64,000 nucleotides of DNA from Paracoccus luteus (lineage in GTDB: Bacteria > Pseudomonadota > Alphaproteobacteria > Rhodobacterales > Rhodobacteraceae). Shown here piece after piece: positions 25,017 to 33,398 of this stretch. The first letter of the stretch is position 1. Every line of letters starts with the position of its first letter. The notes beneath the pieces were generated by a model. It was not told the origin of the DNA. It did not search any database and saw only the letters and a list, made by a program, of their open reading frames with translations. The translations under genes and the position numbers were made by a program. The stretch is taken from NCBI RefSeq assembly GCF_004522155.1, contig NZ_SDEA01000003.1, positions 259,413-323,412 of the forward strand, written 5' to 3'.

Positions 25017-26309
25017 CTAGCGCCCCAGACGATCCTGCAGACGCGACCACGCCACGGTCGCGATCACCGCGGGCTTTCGCATGAAGTGGAACGGGATCGG
25101 GCGCGGCGGCGTCACGGGATAGTCCAGTTCGTCCGCGGGCGTGTCGGTTGCCCAGTCGGCCAGAACCTTGCCCATCGCCGAGGCGACCGCGACGCCGCGC
25201 CCGTTATAGCCCATCGCCGCCATCACGCCCGGCGCGACCAGGCTGAGGTGCGGATAGTGGTCCGCCGTCATGGCGACATAGCCGCCCCAGGCATAGCGCC
25301 AGGGAATGTCCCGCAGTTCGGGATACAGCTTGACCGAGGCGTCGCGCAGCACCTGCATCTGGCGGCTGGTGGCCCCGGCCGAATAGTTGCCGCGCCCGCC
25401 CATGACGAACCGTCCCGCCGCGTCCTTGCGGAAATACACCAGCAGCCGGCGCGCGTCCGAGGCCGAATGGCCCTGCGGCAGGATGCGCCCGGCGATCTCG
25501 GGCGGCAGGATGCCGGTCGCGACCTGGACCGAGCGGATCGGCACCACGGTGCGCTCCATCGGCGGCACGACGGCCGAGGTATAGCCGTTCGTGCAGACCA
25601 GCACCTTGCGCGCCCGCACCTCGCCGGCCGGGGTGCGCAGCAGGTGCCCCGCCCCCTGCGTCTCGTGCGCGGTCACGCGGCTGCCGCCGTGGACGGTCGC
25701 GCCCGCCCGGATCGCCGCATGGGCCAGCCCCAGCGCATAATTCAGCGGATGCAGATTGCCGCCGCGTTCGTCGATCATCGCCCCGCGATACAGGTCCGTT
25801 CCCAGCAGCGCCGCCGTCGTGTCCCGGTCCAGCATCCGCAGCGGCGCGCCGCGCCGGGTCCACTGTTCGACCCGGCGACGGACCACCGCGTCGGCCGCGT
25901 CGTTGTGGACCGGCTGGATCCAGCCGGTCTGGCGGGCGTCGCAGTCGATCCCCAGCCGCGCCACCAGATCAAAGACGAACTGCCCCGCGCCCCCCGACAG
26001 GGCGACCATCCGGCCGCCGACGCGGGGGCCGAACTGCGCCTCGATGGTGTCGGGGTCTTCCTTGAGGCCGGGGTTGACCTGCCCGCCGTTCCGCCCCGAC
26101 GCCCCCCATCCGGGCGAGTGGGTGTCCAGAACGATGACGCGCTGCCCGCGCTCGGCCAGATGCAGCGCGGCGGAGAGGCCCGTATAGCCCGCCCCGATCA
26201 CCGCCACGTCGCAATCCGCGCGGCCCCGCAGCGGCGGGCAGTCGGGCGCGGGATTCGCCGTCGCCGTCCACAGCGAGTTGGCGATCACGTCCTCTTCGTT
26301 CTCGATCAT
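25017..26309 (-). CDS. PuuB-like FAD oxidase (gamma-glutamylputrescine oxidase family)
   Basis: 430 aa DAO-superfamily enzyme. An N-terminal segment with SLWTATANPAPDCPPLRG precedes DVAVIGAGYTGLSAALHLAERG, then GWGASGRNGGQVNPGLK (covalent/tight flavin contact as in PuuB/OrdL proteins) and a C-terminal YAWGGYVAMTADHYPHLS with GYNGRGVAVASAMGK. Probably oxidises a primary or secondary amine to an aldehyde plus H2O2. Start at 26309 chosen over 26381 because it follows the regulator stop by 14 nt with AAAGGGACG upstream. Transcribed with the XRE-cupin regulator. Confidence 0.85.
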   Translation of the reverse strand: MIENEEDVIANSLWTATANPAPDCPPLRGRADCDVAVIGAGYTGLSAALHLAERGQRVIVLDTHSPGWGASGRNGGQVNPGLKEDPDTIEAQFGPRVGGRMVALSGGAGQFVFDLVARLGIDCDARQTGWIQPVHNDAADAVVRRRVEQWTRRGAPLRMLDRDTTAALLGTDLYRGAMIDERGGNLHPLNYALGLAHAAIRAGATVHGGSRVTAHETQGAGHLLRTPAGEVRARKVLVCTNGYTSAVVPPMERTVVPIRSVQVATGILPPEIAGRILPQGHSASDARRLLVYFRKDAAGRFVMGGRGNYSAGATSRQMQVLRDASVKLYPELRDIPWRYAWGGYVAMTADHYPHLSLVAPGVMAAMGYNGRGVAVASAMGKVLADWATDTPADELDYPVTPPRPIPFHFMRKPAVIATVAWSRLQDRLGR

Positions 26310-26323
26310 CTCTGGCGTCCCTT

Positions 26324-26932
26324 TCAGTAGACGGCGGGTGTCACGATCCACAAGACTTCGGCGGCCTCGCTGCCCTCGCACCAGAACCGGATCATCCGCG
26401 TCGCCTCGAAGGCGAAGCTGTCCCCGGTGTTCAGGCGGCGGACCTCGCCGTCCACCTCAAGCATCAGCCGGCCCGACAGCACGGTGCCGCATTTCGAACC
26501 GGTCGGGTGGTTATAGGGCGTGTCGCCGGTCGAGCCGCCGGGCCGGATCACCAGCCGCATCATCTGGATGCCGGGGCAGCTGTCGGGCGTCATCAGCTCC
26601 TTGACCATGCCCTTGGCGCCAAGGTCCAGCACCCGCCGCTGATGCCGCCGCACCACAAGGTCGTCGGCCCCGCCCGCATCGGCCGTGTCGAACAGCCAGC
26701 CGACCGGCATTTCCAGCGCGCCGCAGATCGCCCCCAGCGACCGGACCGACGGCATGGTCAGCCCGCGTTCGACCTGGCTGACCAGCCCGATGGACACGTC
26801 GGCCCGGCGCGCGACCTCTTTCAGCGACAGGCCGCGGACCTTGCGCCGCAGCCGCAGCCGCGCGCCCAGGTCGTCGCGATCGGCGGCCTCGGCCGGCAGG
26901 TCGGGGGGGGAAAGGCTGGTGGTCGGGAACAT
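26324..26932 (-). CDS. XRE-cupin regulator (PuuR-like)
   Basis: 202 aa. N-terminal helix-turn-helix (LGARLRLRRKVRGLSLKEVARRADVS, VSQVERGLTMPSVRSL) and a C-terminal cupin (NHPTGSKCGTVLSGRLMLEVDGEV). This is the architecture of PuuR, the polyamine-catabolism repressor. The ATG at 26932 is preferred over 26989, which would place the start beyond the palindrome. It sits between a PuuB-like oxidase gene and a divergent ABC importer and probably controls both. Confidence 0.88.
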   Translation of the reverse strand: MFPTTSLSPPDLPAEAADRDDLGARLRLRRKVRGLSLKEVARRADVSIGLVSQVERGLTMPSVRSLGAICGALEMPVGWLFDTADAGGADDLVVRRHQRRVLDLGAKGMVKELMTPDSCPGIQMMRLVIRPGGSTGDTPYNHPTGSKCGTVLSGRLMLEVDGEVRRLNTGDSFAFEATRMIRFWCEGSEAAEVLWIVTPAVY

Positions 26933-26935
26933 GCG

Positions 26936-26972
26936 TTGACAACCCGGTGCTTGTTTCGTCAGACTGAAACAA
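26936..26972. promoter_or_regulatory. PuuR-like operator between divergent operons
   Basis: TTGTTTC (26951-26957) and GAAACAA (26966-26972) form a perfect 7-bp palindrome with an 8-nt spacer; a further half-site GTTTCA lies at 26992-26997. On the plus strand a TTGACA at 26936-26941 lies 9 nt upstream and a weak CAGACT could serve as -10, so repressor binding would cover the promoter of the ABC operon. Confidence 0.65.
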
Positions 26973-27025
26973 CCGGGACGAAGTTTCAATGGCGATTAAT
27001 CCCGCCACCGCTTGGGAGGGTAGGA

Positions 27026-27787
27026 ATGAACAAGATGACTCGGACGATGCGCGGTGCCGTGCTGGCGCTGGCGGCCAGCGTTGCCCTTTCGGGGCAAGCC
27101 CTGGCGCAGGACAGTTTCAAGGTCGGCTCGACGCCATCGGGGGTGCCGTTCACCTTCCTGGACGTCAAGACCAACCAGATCGACGGGGTGATGGTCGACA
27201 TCATCAACGCCATCGGCGAGCAGGAAGGCTTTACCCCCGTCGTCGAGGCGACGCAGTGGAGCGCGCTGATCCCGTCGCTGACCTCGGGCAAGATCGACGT
27301 GATCGCCGCCGCCATGTATGCGACCGAGGAACGCGCCAAGGTCGTCGCCTTCACCGACCCGGTCTATTCCTATGGCGAGGGGCTGTTCGTCGCCAAGGAC
27401 GACACCACCGCCTATGCCTCGCTGGACGATCTGGAAGGCAAGGTCGTCGGCGCGCAGGTCGGCACCGCCTATGTCGGGCCGCTGCAGGCCAGCGGCAAGC
27501 TGCGCGAGGTCAGGGTCTATGACACCATCGCCGACATCATGCGCGACGTGTCGCTGGGCCGGATCGACGCGGGCTTCGGCGACCGCCCCATCGTCGCCTA
27601 TCAGCTGACGCAGGGCGCGGCCGACGTGCGGCTGGTGCCGGAATACAAAAGCACCATCGTCGGCAACGTCGCCATCGCCGTGCGCCAGAACGAACCCGAG
27701 CTGCTGGCGCGGATGAACGCGGGCATCGCCAAGATCAAGGAAAGCGGCAAGCTGGACGAGATCATCGCCGAATGGGGCATCGAATAA
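27026..27787 (+). CDS. ABC transporter binding protein, SBP family 3
   Basis: 253 aa: signal peptide (positively charged start, hydrophobic core, cleavage after GQALAQ, about residue 28), then SGVPFTFLDVKTNQIDGVMVDI, SLTSGKIDVIAAAMYATEERAKVVAFTDPV and GAQVGTAYVGPL. Ribosome site GGGAGGG six nt upstream. Binds an amino acid or amine in the periplasm; the neighbouring oxidase and PuuR-like regulator suggest a polyamine or related amine, unproven. Confidence 0.9.
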   Translation: MNKMTRTMRGAVLALAASVALSGQALAQDSFKVGSTPSGVPFTFLDVKTNQIDGVMVDIINAIGEQEGFTPVVEATQWSALIPSLTSGKIDVIAAAMYATEERAKVVAFTDPVYSYGEGLFVAKDDTTAYASLDDLEGKVVGAQVGTAYVGPLQASGKLREVRVYDTIADIMRDVSLGRIDAGFGDRPIVAYQLTQGAADVRLVPEYKSTIVGNVAIAVRQNEPELLARMNAGIAKIKESGKLDEIIAEWGIE

Positions 27788-27795
27788 CACCCGCC

Positions 27796-27819
27796 GGGGC
27801 GGCGGATCGTCGCCGCCCC
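27796..27819 (+). terminator. intercistronic hairpin after binding-protein gene
   Basis: Perfect 9-bp stem GGGGCGGCG / CGCCGCCCC with a 6-nt loop, eight nt after the stop and 32 nt before the permease start. Probably a mRNA-stability or attenuation hairpin. Confidence 0.65.
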
Positions 27820-27851
27820 GCCTGACCGCGCACTGAACGGGACATTCGCCG

Positions 27852-28498
27852 ATGGGATTCTGGGAACGCGCCGCCGATTATCTGCCGCTGCTGTTGCAGG
27901 GGGTGTGGCTGACGCTGGTCGTCACCTTCTTCTCGGTCATCCTCAGCACGGCCCTGGGGTTCGTCTGGGCGGTCATGGCCTGGACCCGCAACCCGGTGCT
28001 GGTCGCGATCAGCCGCGGGTTCGTCACGATCATCCGCGGCATCCCGATCATCGTGCAGCTGTTCTACATCTATTTCGTCATGCCCGAGATCGGGATCAAC
28101 CTGACCGCCATGCAGGCCGGGATCATCGGGCTGGGCATCGCCTATTCGGCCTATCAGGCGGAAAACTTCCGCGCCGGGATCGAGGCCATCGACAAGGGCC
28201 AGATCGAGGCCGCCCATTCGATCGGCATGACCGACGCGCTGGTCATGCGGCGCGTGATCCTGCCGCAGGCCATCCGCATCGTGCTGCCGCCCTTCGGCAA
28301 CACGATCATCATGATCCTCAAGGATTCGTCGCTGGTCTCGACCATCACGGTCGCCGAACTGACGCGGCAGGGGCAGCTGATCGCGGCCTCGACCTTCGAC
28401 AACATGACGGTCTTCACGCTGGTGGCGGTGATCTATCTCGCGCTCAGCCTGCCGCTGACCTTCCTCACCCGGCACCTTGAGAAAAGGTATTCGCAGGC

Positions 28499-28502
<4 letters not shown>
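27852..28502 (+). CDS. amino-acid/amine ABC transporter permease
   Basis: 216 aa, five or six helices, [19 protein letters not shown] after the second helix and EAA loop [25 protein letters not shown]. It is the only permease gene in this operon, so it would work as a homodimer. Overlaps the ATPase gene by 4 nt. Confidence 0.9.
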
Positions 28503-29233
<731 letters not shown>

Positions 29234-29235
29234 GC

Positions 29236-30126
29236 ATGGGCAAGCTTGTCTATCTGGATGCGACGCCGCACAGCGTCCGGCTGCTGCAGGATCTGGGTCG
29301 CCCCGCCGGAATGGTCGTCCATGAGGGCGACCCCGATCCGGCCAGGCTGCGCGAACTGATCGCGGATGCCGGAATCGTCTGGAACGGGCACACCTACATG
29401 ACCGCGGGCGATCTGGACGCCGCGCCCCTGTTGCGGCGGATCATCTTTCTGGGCACCGGCGCGTCATCCTATATCGACATGGCGGCGGCGGACGCGCGCG
29501 GCGTCGCGGTCGAGACGATCCGCGGCTATGGCGACCAGGCCGTCGGCCAGCACGCCATCGCGCTGGCGCTGGGCGCGCTGCGCCAGATCGCGTCGATGGA
29601 CCGCAGCATCCGGGCGGGGCACTGGGAACCGCTGGCCGGGCGCGAGTTCCAGGAGCTGACCTTCGGCGTCGTCGGCATGGGCGGGATCGGCCGCGCCACC
29701 GCCGGGCTGGCCGCAGCCCTGGGGTTCCGGGTGATCGGCTGGAACCGCTCGCCCCTTGGCGATGCGCCGTGTCCGTTGGTGCCGTTCGATGAACTGCTGG
29801 AAGCCGCCGATGTGGTCAGCCTGCATCTGGCGTTGTCGCCGGAAACCGCCGGGCTGATCGACGCCGCCGCGCTGGGGCGGATGCGGCGGGACGCCGTGAT
29901 CGTCAACACGGCCCGCGCCGGGGTCATCGACACGCGGGCGCTGGTCGCGGCGCTGGCGGACGGCCGCATCGGCCACGCCGCGCTGGACGTCTTTGACGAG
30001 GAACCGCTGCCGCAAGGCGACCGGCTGCTGTCCCTGCCCAATGCCACCCTGACCGCGCATGCCGGGTTCAAGACCGACGCCGCGCTGCGCCGCCTGCTGG
30101 CCGAGGCGCTTGCACGGGTGCGCTAA
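29236..30126 (+). CDS. D-2-hydroxyacid dehydrogenase family protein
   Basis: 296 aa. Catalytic-domain N-terminus, then NAD motif FGVVGMGGIGRATAGLAAALG (about residue 137) and family residues in IVNTARAGVID, LDVFDEEPLPQ and TAHAGFKT (Arg, Glu, His). Acts on a D-2-hydroxy acid or its keto form. As last gene of an ABC operon it may process the keto acid left after deamination of the imported compound; that link is inferred from cotranscription only. Confidence 0.85.
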   Translation: MGKLVYLDATPHSVRLLQDLGRPAGMVVHEGDPDPARLRELIADAGIVWNGHTYMTAGDLDAAPLLRRIIFLGTGASSYIDMAAADARGVAVETIRGYGDQAVGQHAIALALGALRQIASMDRSIRAGHWEPLAGREFQELTFGVVGMGGIGRATAGLAAALGFRVIGWNRSPLGDAPCPLVPFDELLEAADVVSLHLALSPETAGLIDAAALGRMRRDAVIVNTARAGVIDTRALVAALADGRIGHAALDVFDEEPLPQGDRLLSLPNATLTAHAGFKTDAALRRLLAEALARVR

Positions 30127-30156
30127 GCGCCGCCCGACGGGGGTCCGGGCGGCGGA

Positions 30157-30320
30157 GTCCGGGCCGTGGTCCCACCGCGCCCCCGTCATCCGCGCTCGCG
30201 TCCCCGTCCGCATCATCGGTTGAACGCCGGGAAACGTCAGGGCGAGGTCCGGGCCGCGGTCCCCCCCATCTCCGTCCTCCGCCCGAATCCGCACCATCCG
30301 TTGCACAGCGGAACGCAAAC
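30157..30320 (+). repeat. imperfect tandem repeat, ~90-nt period
   Basis: GTCCGGGCCG(T/C)GGTCCC occurs at 30157 and 30247, and similarity continues through CCGCA(T/C)CATC(G/C)GTTG(A/C)AC in both copies. The 388-nt gap 30127-30514 has no convincing gene: no frame combines a start, a ribosome site and the usual third-position composition. The repeat may be a duplicated intergenic element. Confidence 0.5.
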
Positions 30321-30459
30321 CCGGAGCATCGGCCTCAGCGTCCCTTCTGGCGACCAGCGTCGGCACACCGGGCCAGGTGGACGCGGACGCCGGCCCGGCG
30401 CCGCCGTTCCGTGCGGCAGGCGACGGCAGAGCGCCGCCCTCCGCTGCCACCCACACGAC

Positions 30460-30493
30460 AAGGCCGCCGCACTCTCGCGGGTGCGGCGGCCTT
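30460..30493. terminator. bidirectional hairpin after dctM
   Basis: Perfect 13-bp stem AAGGCCGCCGCAC / GTGCGGCGGCCTT with an 8-nt loop, 22 nt past the dctM stop and between convergent operons. Few T residues follow on either side. It is the likely end of the long pobA-pca-TRAP transcript. Confidence 0.75.
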
Positions 30494-30514
30494 CGTCGTT
30501 CGATCCGCGTCCCG

Positions 30515-31834
30515 TCAGCCAAACGCCCGGACCAGCCACAGCGTCACCGCCGGAAAGGCGACAAGCAGCACGATCCGCAGCAGGTCCGAGATCAGAAACG
30601 GCATGACCCCCTTGAAGCTTTCCCACATCGGCACGTCGCGGGCCATGCCGTTGATGACAAAGACGTTCATGCCCACCGGCGGGGTGATCAGCCCGACCTC
30701 GACCACGACCACGGCAAGGATGCCGAACCAGATCAGCGTGTCCTCGCGGCTCATGCCGAAATCCAGACCGGCGATGATCGGGTAAAAGATCGGGATCGTC
30801 AGCAGCAGCATGGACATCGAATCCATGACGCACCCCATCGCCAGATACAGCAGCAGGATCGCCGCCAGCACCATCATCGGCGACAGCCCGGCCTCGACGA
30901 TCATCTGCGACGCCAGCATCGGCGTCTGCGTCGCCGACAGGAAGGCGTTGAACATCTCGGCCCCCAGCATGATCAGGAAGATCATGGCCGAGGTCTTGGC
31001 CGTCCCCAGCAGGCAATCCACCAGCCCCTGCAGCCGCAGCCCGCCGTGCAGGACGGCCAGCACGAAGGTGCCGAAGGCGCCGACGGCCGCGCCCTCGGTC
31101 GGCGTGAACCAGCCGCGATACATGCCGACGATGACCACGCCGAAGATCAGGATGATCGACCAGGTCTCCTTGATCGCGGCGATCCGCTCGGCCCGGGTGG
31201 CGGCGGGCCCGGCCGGCCCCGCCTCGGGGCGCAGCCGCACATAGACCGCGACCGCCAGCATATAGCCCAGGGCGGCGATGATGCCGGGGATCATGGCGGC
31301 GACGAACATCTTGGCGATGCTCTGTTCCGTCATCAGCGCGTAAAGCACCAGGATGACCGATGGCGGGATCAGGATGCCCAGCGTGCCCCCGGCCGCCAGC
31401 GACCCCGTCGCCAGCGCGCCCGAGTAGTTGTAGCGCCGCATTTCCGGCAGGGCGACCTGCCCCATCGTCGCCGCCGTCGCCAGCGACGACCCGCAGATCG
31501 CCCCGAAAGCCGCGCAGCCCCCGATGGACGCCATCGCCAGCCCGCCGCGCAGATGGCCCATGAACGCCGCCGCCGCGCGATACAGCGCCCGGCTCATCCC
31601 GGCATGGGTGGCGAACTCGCCCATCAGCACGAACAGCGGGATCACCGACAGCGAATAGGTCGAGAACTGATAGTAGGTGTTGGTCTTCAGGAAGGCCATC
31701 AGCGGCATCCAGCCGCTGACCAGCCCGTATCCCGCGATGCCGGTCGCCAGCATGGCGACGGCGATGGGGATGCGGATCGCCATCAGTGCCAGCAGCACCG
31801 CGAAACCCGTCAGCCCGGCGGCAATCCCGGTCAT
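30515..31834 (-). CDS. dctM: TRAP transporter large permease (DctM)
   Basis: 439 aa, about twelve hydrophobic segments. Family marks: GYGLVSGWMPLMAFL, LMGEFATHAGMSRALYRAA, GGCAAFGAICGSSLATAATMG (conserved loop) and GGTLGILIPPSVILVLYAL, with a late ITPPVGMNVFVINGMA. It carries the ion-coupled transport step. Overlaps dctQ by 4 nt and lies at the end of the pobA-pca transcript, so the solute is probably an aromatic acid (inference). Confidence 0.93.
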   Translation of the reverse strand: MTGIAAGLTGFAVLLALMAIRIPIAVAMLATGIAGYGLVSGWMPLMAFLKTNTYYQFSTYSLSVIPLFVLMGEFATHAGMSRALYRAAAAFMGHLRGGLAMASIGGCAAFGAICGSSLATAATMGQVALPEMRRYNYSGALATGSLAAGGTLGILIPPSVILVLYALMTEQSIAKMFVAAMIPGIIAALGYMLAVAVYVRLRPEAGPAGPAATRAERIAAIKETWSIILIFGVVIVGMYRGWFTPTEGAAVGAFGTFVLAVLHGGLRLQGLVDCLLGTAKTSAMIFLIMLGAEMFNAFLSATQTPMLASQMIVEAGLSPMMVLAAILLLYLAMGCVMDSMSMLLLTIPIFYPIIAGLDFGMSREDTLIWFGILAVVVVEVGLITPPVGMNVFVINGMARDVPMWESFKGVMPFLISDLLRIVLLVAFPAVTLWLVRAFG

Positions 31835-32352
31835 GCGCGCGCCTTTCTCAGATGCCCCCGCAGGGTGTAAAACGTGGTCACGACCAGCAGCGCCATCGCC
31901 GGCATGATGATGACAAAGCTCCACCAGGTCGGGATGCGCAGCACCATCGAGCTTTCGCCATAGCTGCGGAACTCGGCCGCGCCATGCCACAGCCGCCAGG
32001 TCAGCAGCACCGCGACCGCCAGATAGACCAGGTCGCCCACGGCCTCGAGCAGGTGGTTCGTGCGCGGCCCCGATTTCATGGTGAAGAAATCCACCAGAAC
32101 GTTGCCGCCCACGACCTGGCACCAGGGCAGAAAGCAGAAGACGGTGATGGCCGACAGGATCTCGACCATCTCGAAATCGCCGGGGATCGGCGCGCCCATG
32201 ACGGTGCGCAGCGTGACGCTGGCCACCGTCATGAACATCATCGCCAGCAACGCCGCCCCGCCGACGGCCGCGAACCCCCGGCACAGCGTGACCAGCCACC
32301 CCGGCACCGGAACCGGCAGCGGATGTTCGGTCAGCAGATCGGCCCCGGCCAT
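31831..32352 (-). CDS. dctQ: TRAP transporter small permease (DctQ)
   Basis: 173 aa with four membrane helices; the conserved stretch ASVTLRTVMGAPIPGDFEMVE and WCQVVGGNVLVDFF identify DctQ. I chose ATG 32352, preceded by GAGGCGGGGG, over GTG 32376, which overlaps the dctP stop but lacks a ribosome site. Acts as the membrane partner of DctM. Confidence 0.85.
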   Translation of the reverse strand: MAGADLLTEHPLPVPVPGWLVTLCRGFAAVGGAALLAMMFMTVASVTLRTVMGAPIPGDFEMVEILSAITVFCFLPWCQVVGGNVLVDFFTMKSGPRTNHLLEAVGDLVYLAVAVLLTWRLWHGAAEFRSYGESSMVLRIPTWWSFVIIMPAMALLVVTTFYTLRGHLRKARA

Positions 32353-32372
32353 CGCCCCCGCCTCGCGCCCGG

Positions 32373-33398
32373 TCACTGCGCGCCGGCGGCGGCCAGCATG
32401 GCGCGCGCGTCGTCCAGCATCGCCTGCCCGTCCAGGCCCTTGTCGTTCATCGCCTTGACCCAGGCATCGACGACCGGCTGCACGCGCGTGCGCCATTCAC
32501 CGACCTGATCGGCCGGGATCACGTTGATCTGCGCCCCGGCATCAAGGAACTTCTGCCGCTCGGTGCCCTCGACGCGGTCGAACGCCTCGCCCGCCATCGC
32601 GGCAAGCGTGGCCCCGCTGTTGTCGTCGATGACCTTTTTCAGGTCGTCGGGCAGGGCGTCGTATTTGGCGCGGTTCATCACCAGCGCCATGACGGCGGTG
32701 GACATGCCGCCATTCTCGACCCCGATCTCGGTGTGGGCGTTGGTGATTTCCTCGACGCGCAGGGAACCCACGACCTCCCACGGGATCTGCGCGCCGTCGA
32801 TGACGCCGGTGGTCAGCGCCTGCGCCACCTCGGGCACCGGCATGCCCACCGCCGTCGCGCCCAGCGCGTTCAGCGCGTCGGTCATGGCGCGGGACGGGGC
32901 GCGGATCTTCTTGCCCCCCAGATCCTCAAGCGAGGTGATCGGGCCGGTGCGCATGTGGAACTTGTAGCCGGCGGGCGCGTGCAGCATCAGCGGTTTGACC
33001 TGCGCCATCTCGTCGGCCAGATACTTGCCCTGAAAGTCCTGCAGGGCGGCGGTGGTCTGGGCGGCCGTGCCCGACATGAACGGCAGCTCGAACACCTCGG
33101 CCACCGGGAACCGGCCGGGCGTATAGCCGAGCAGCGTCCACGAGATGTCCACGATCCCGTCGCGGGCCTGGTCGAACAGCTGCGGCGGCTTGCCGCCAAG
33201 CTGCATCGACGGGAAGATCTGCACGTCGATGCGGCCGCCCGACTGCTCTTCGACGGCCTTTTCCCAAGGGATCAGCACCTCGGTCTGGATCGGCGCGTCG
33301 GCCGACAGGAAGTGGTGGACGCGCAGCGTCACATCGGCGGCAAAGGCCGCGCCCGACAGCATCAGCGTGGCGAGGGCCGACAGTGCGAAAGTCTTCAT
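32373..33398 (-). CDS. dctP: TRAP transporter solute-binding protein (DctP)
   Basis: 341 aa: signal peptide to about residue 21 (LSGAAFAAD), then VRVHHFLS-type start of the mature domain, GGRIDVQIFPSMQLGGKPPQLFDQ, and the ligand-carboxylate Arg region GKKIRAPSRAMTDALNALGA. Ribosome site GGAGGA within the end of pcaB, whose stop overlaps this start (ATGA), so its translation is coupled to the protocatechuate pathway. Ligand not determinable from sequence; an aromatic or ring-cleavage acid is plausible. Confidence 0.9.
   Translation of the reverse strand: MKTFALSALATLMLSGAAFAADVTLRVHHFLSADAPIQTEVLIPWEKAVEEQSGGRIDVQIFPSMQLGGKPPQLFDQARDGIVDISWTLLGYTPGRFPVAEVFELPFMSGTAAQTTAALQDFQGKYLADEMAQVKPLMLHAPAGYKFHMRTGPITSLEDLGGKKIRAPSRAMTDALNALGATAVGMPVPEVAQALTTGVIDGAQIPWEVVGSLRVEEITNAHTEIGVENGGMSTAVMALVMNRAKYDALPDDLKKVIDDNSGATLAAMAGEAFDRVEGTERQKFLDAGAQINVIPADQVGEWRTRVQPVVDAWVKAMNDKGLDGQAMLDDARAMLAAAGAQ

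Noticed and set aside
30127-30514. Considered as a short gene between the ABC operon and dctM
   Set aside because: No frame has a start with ribosome site; the region is repetitive instead.
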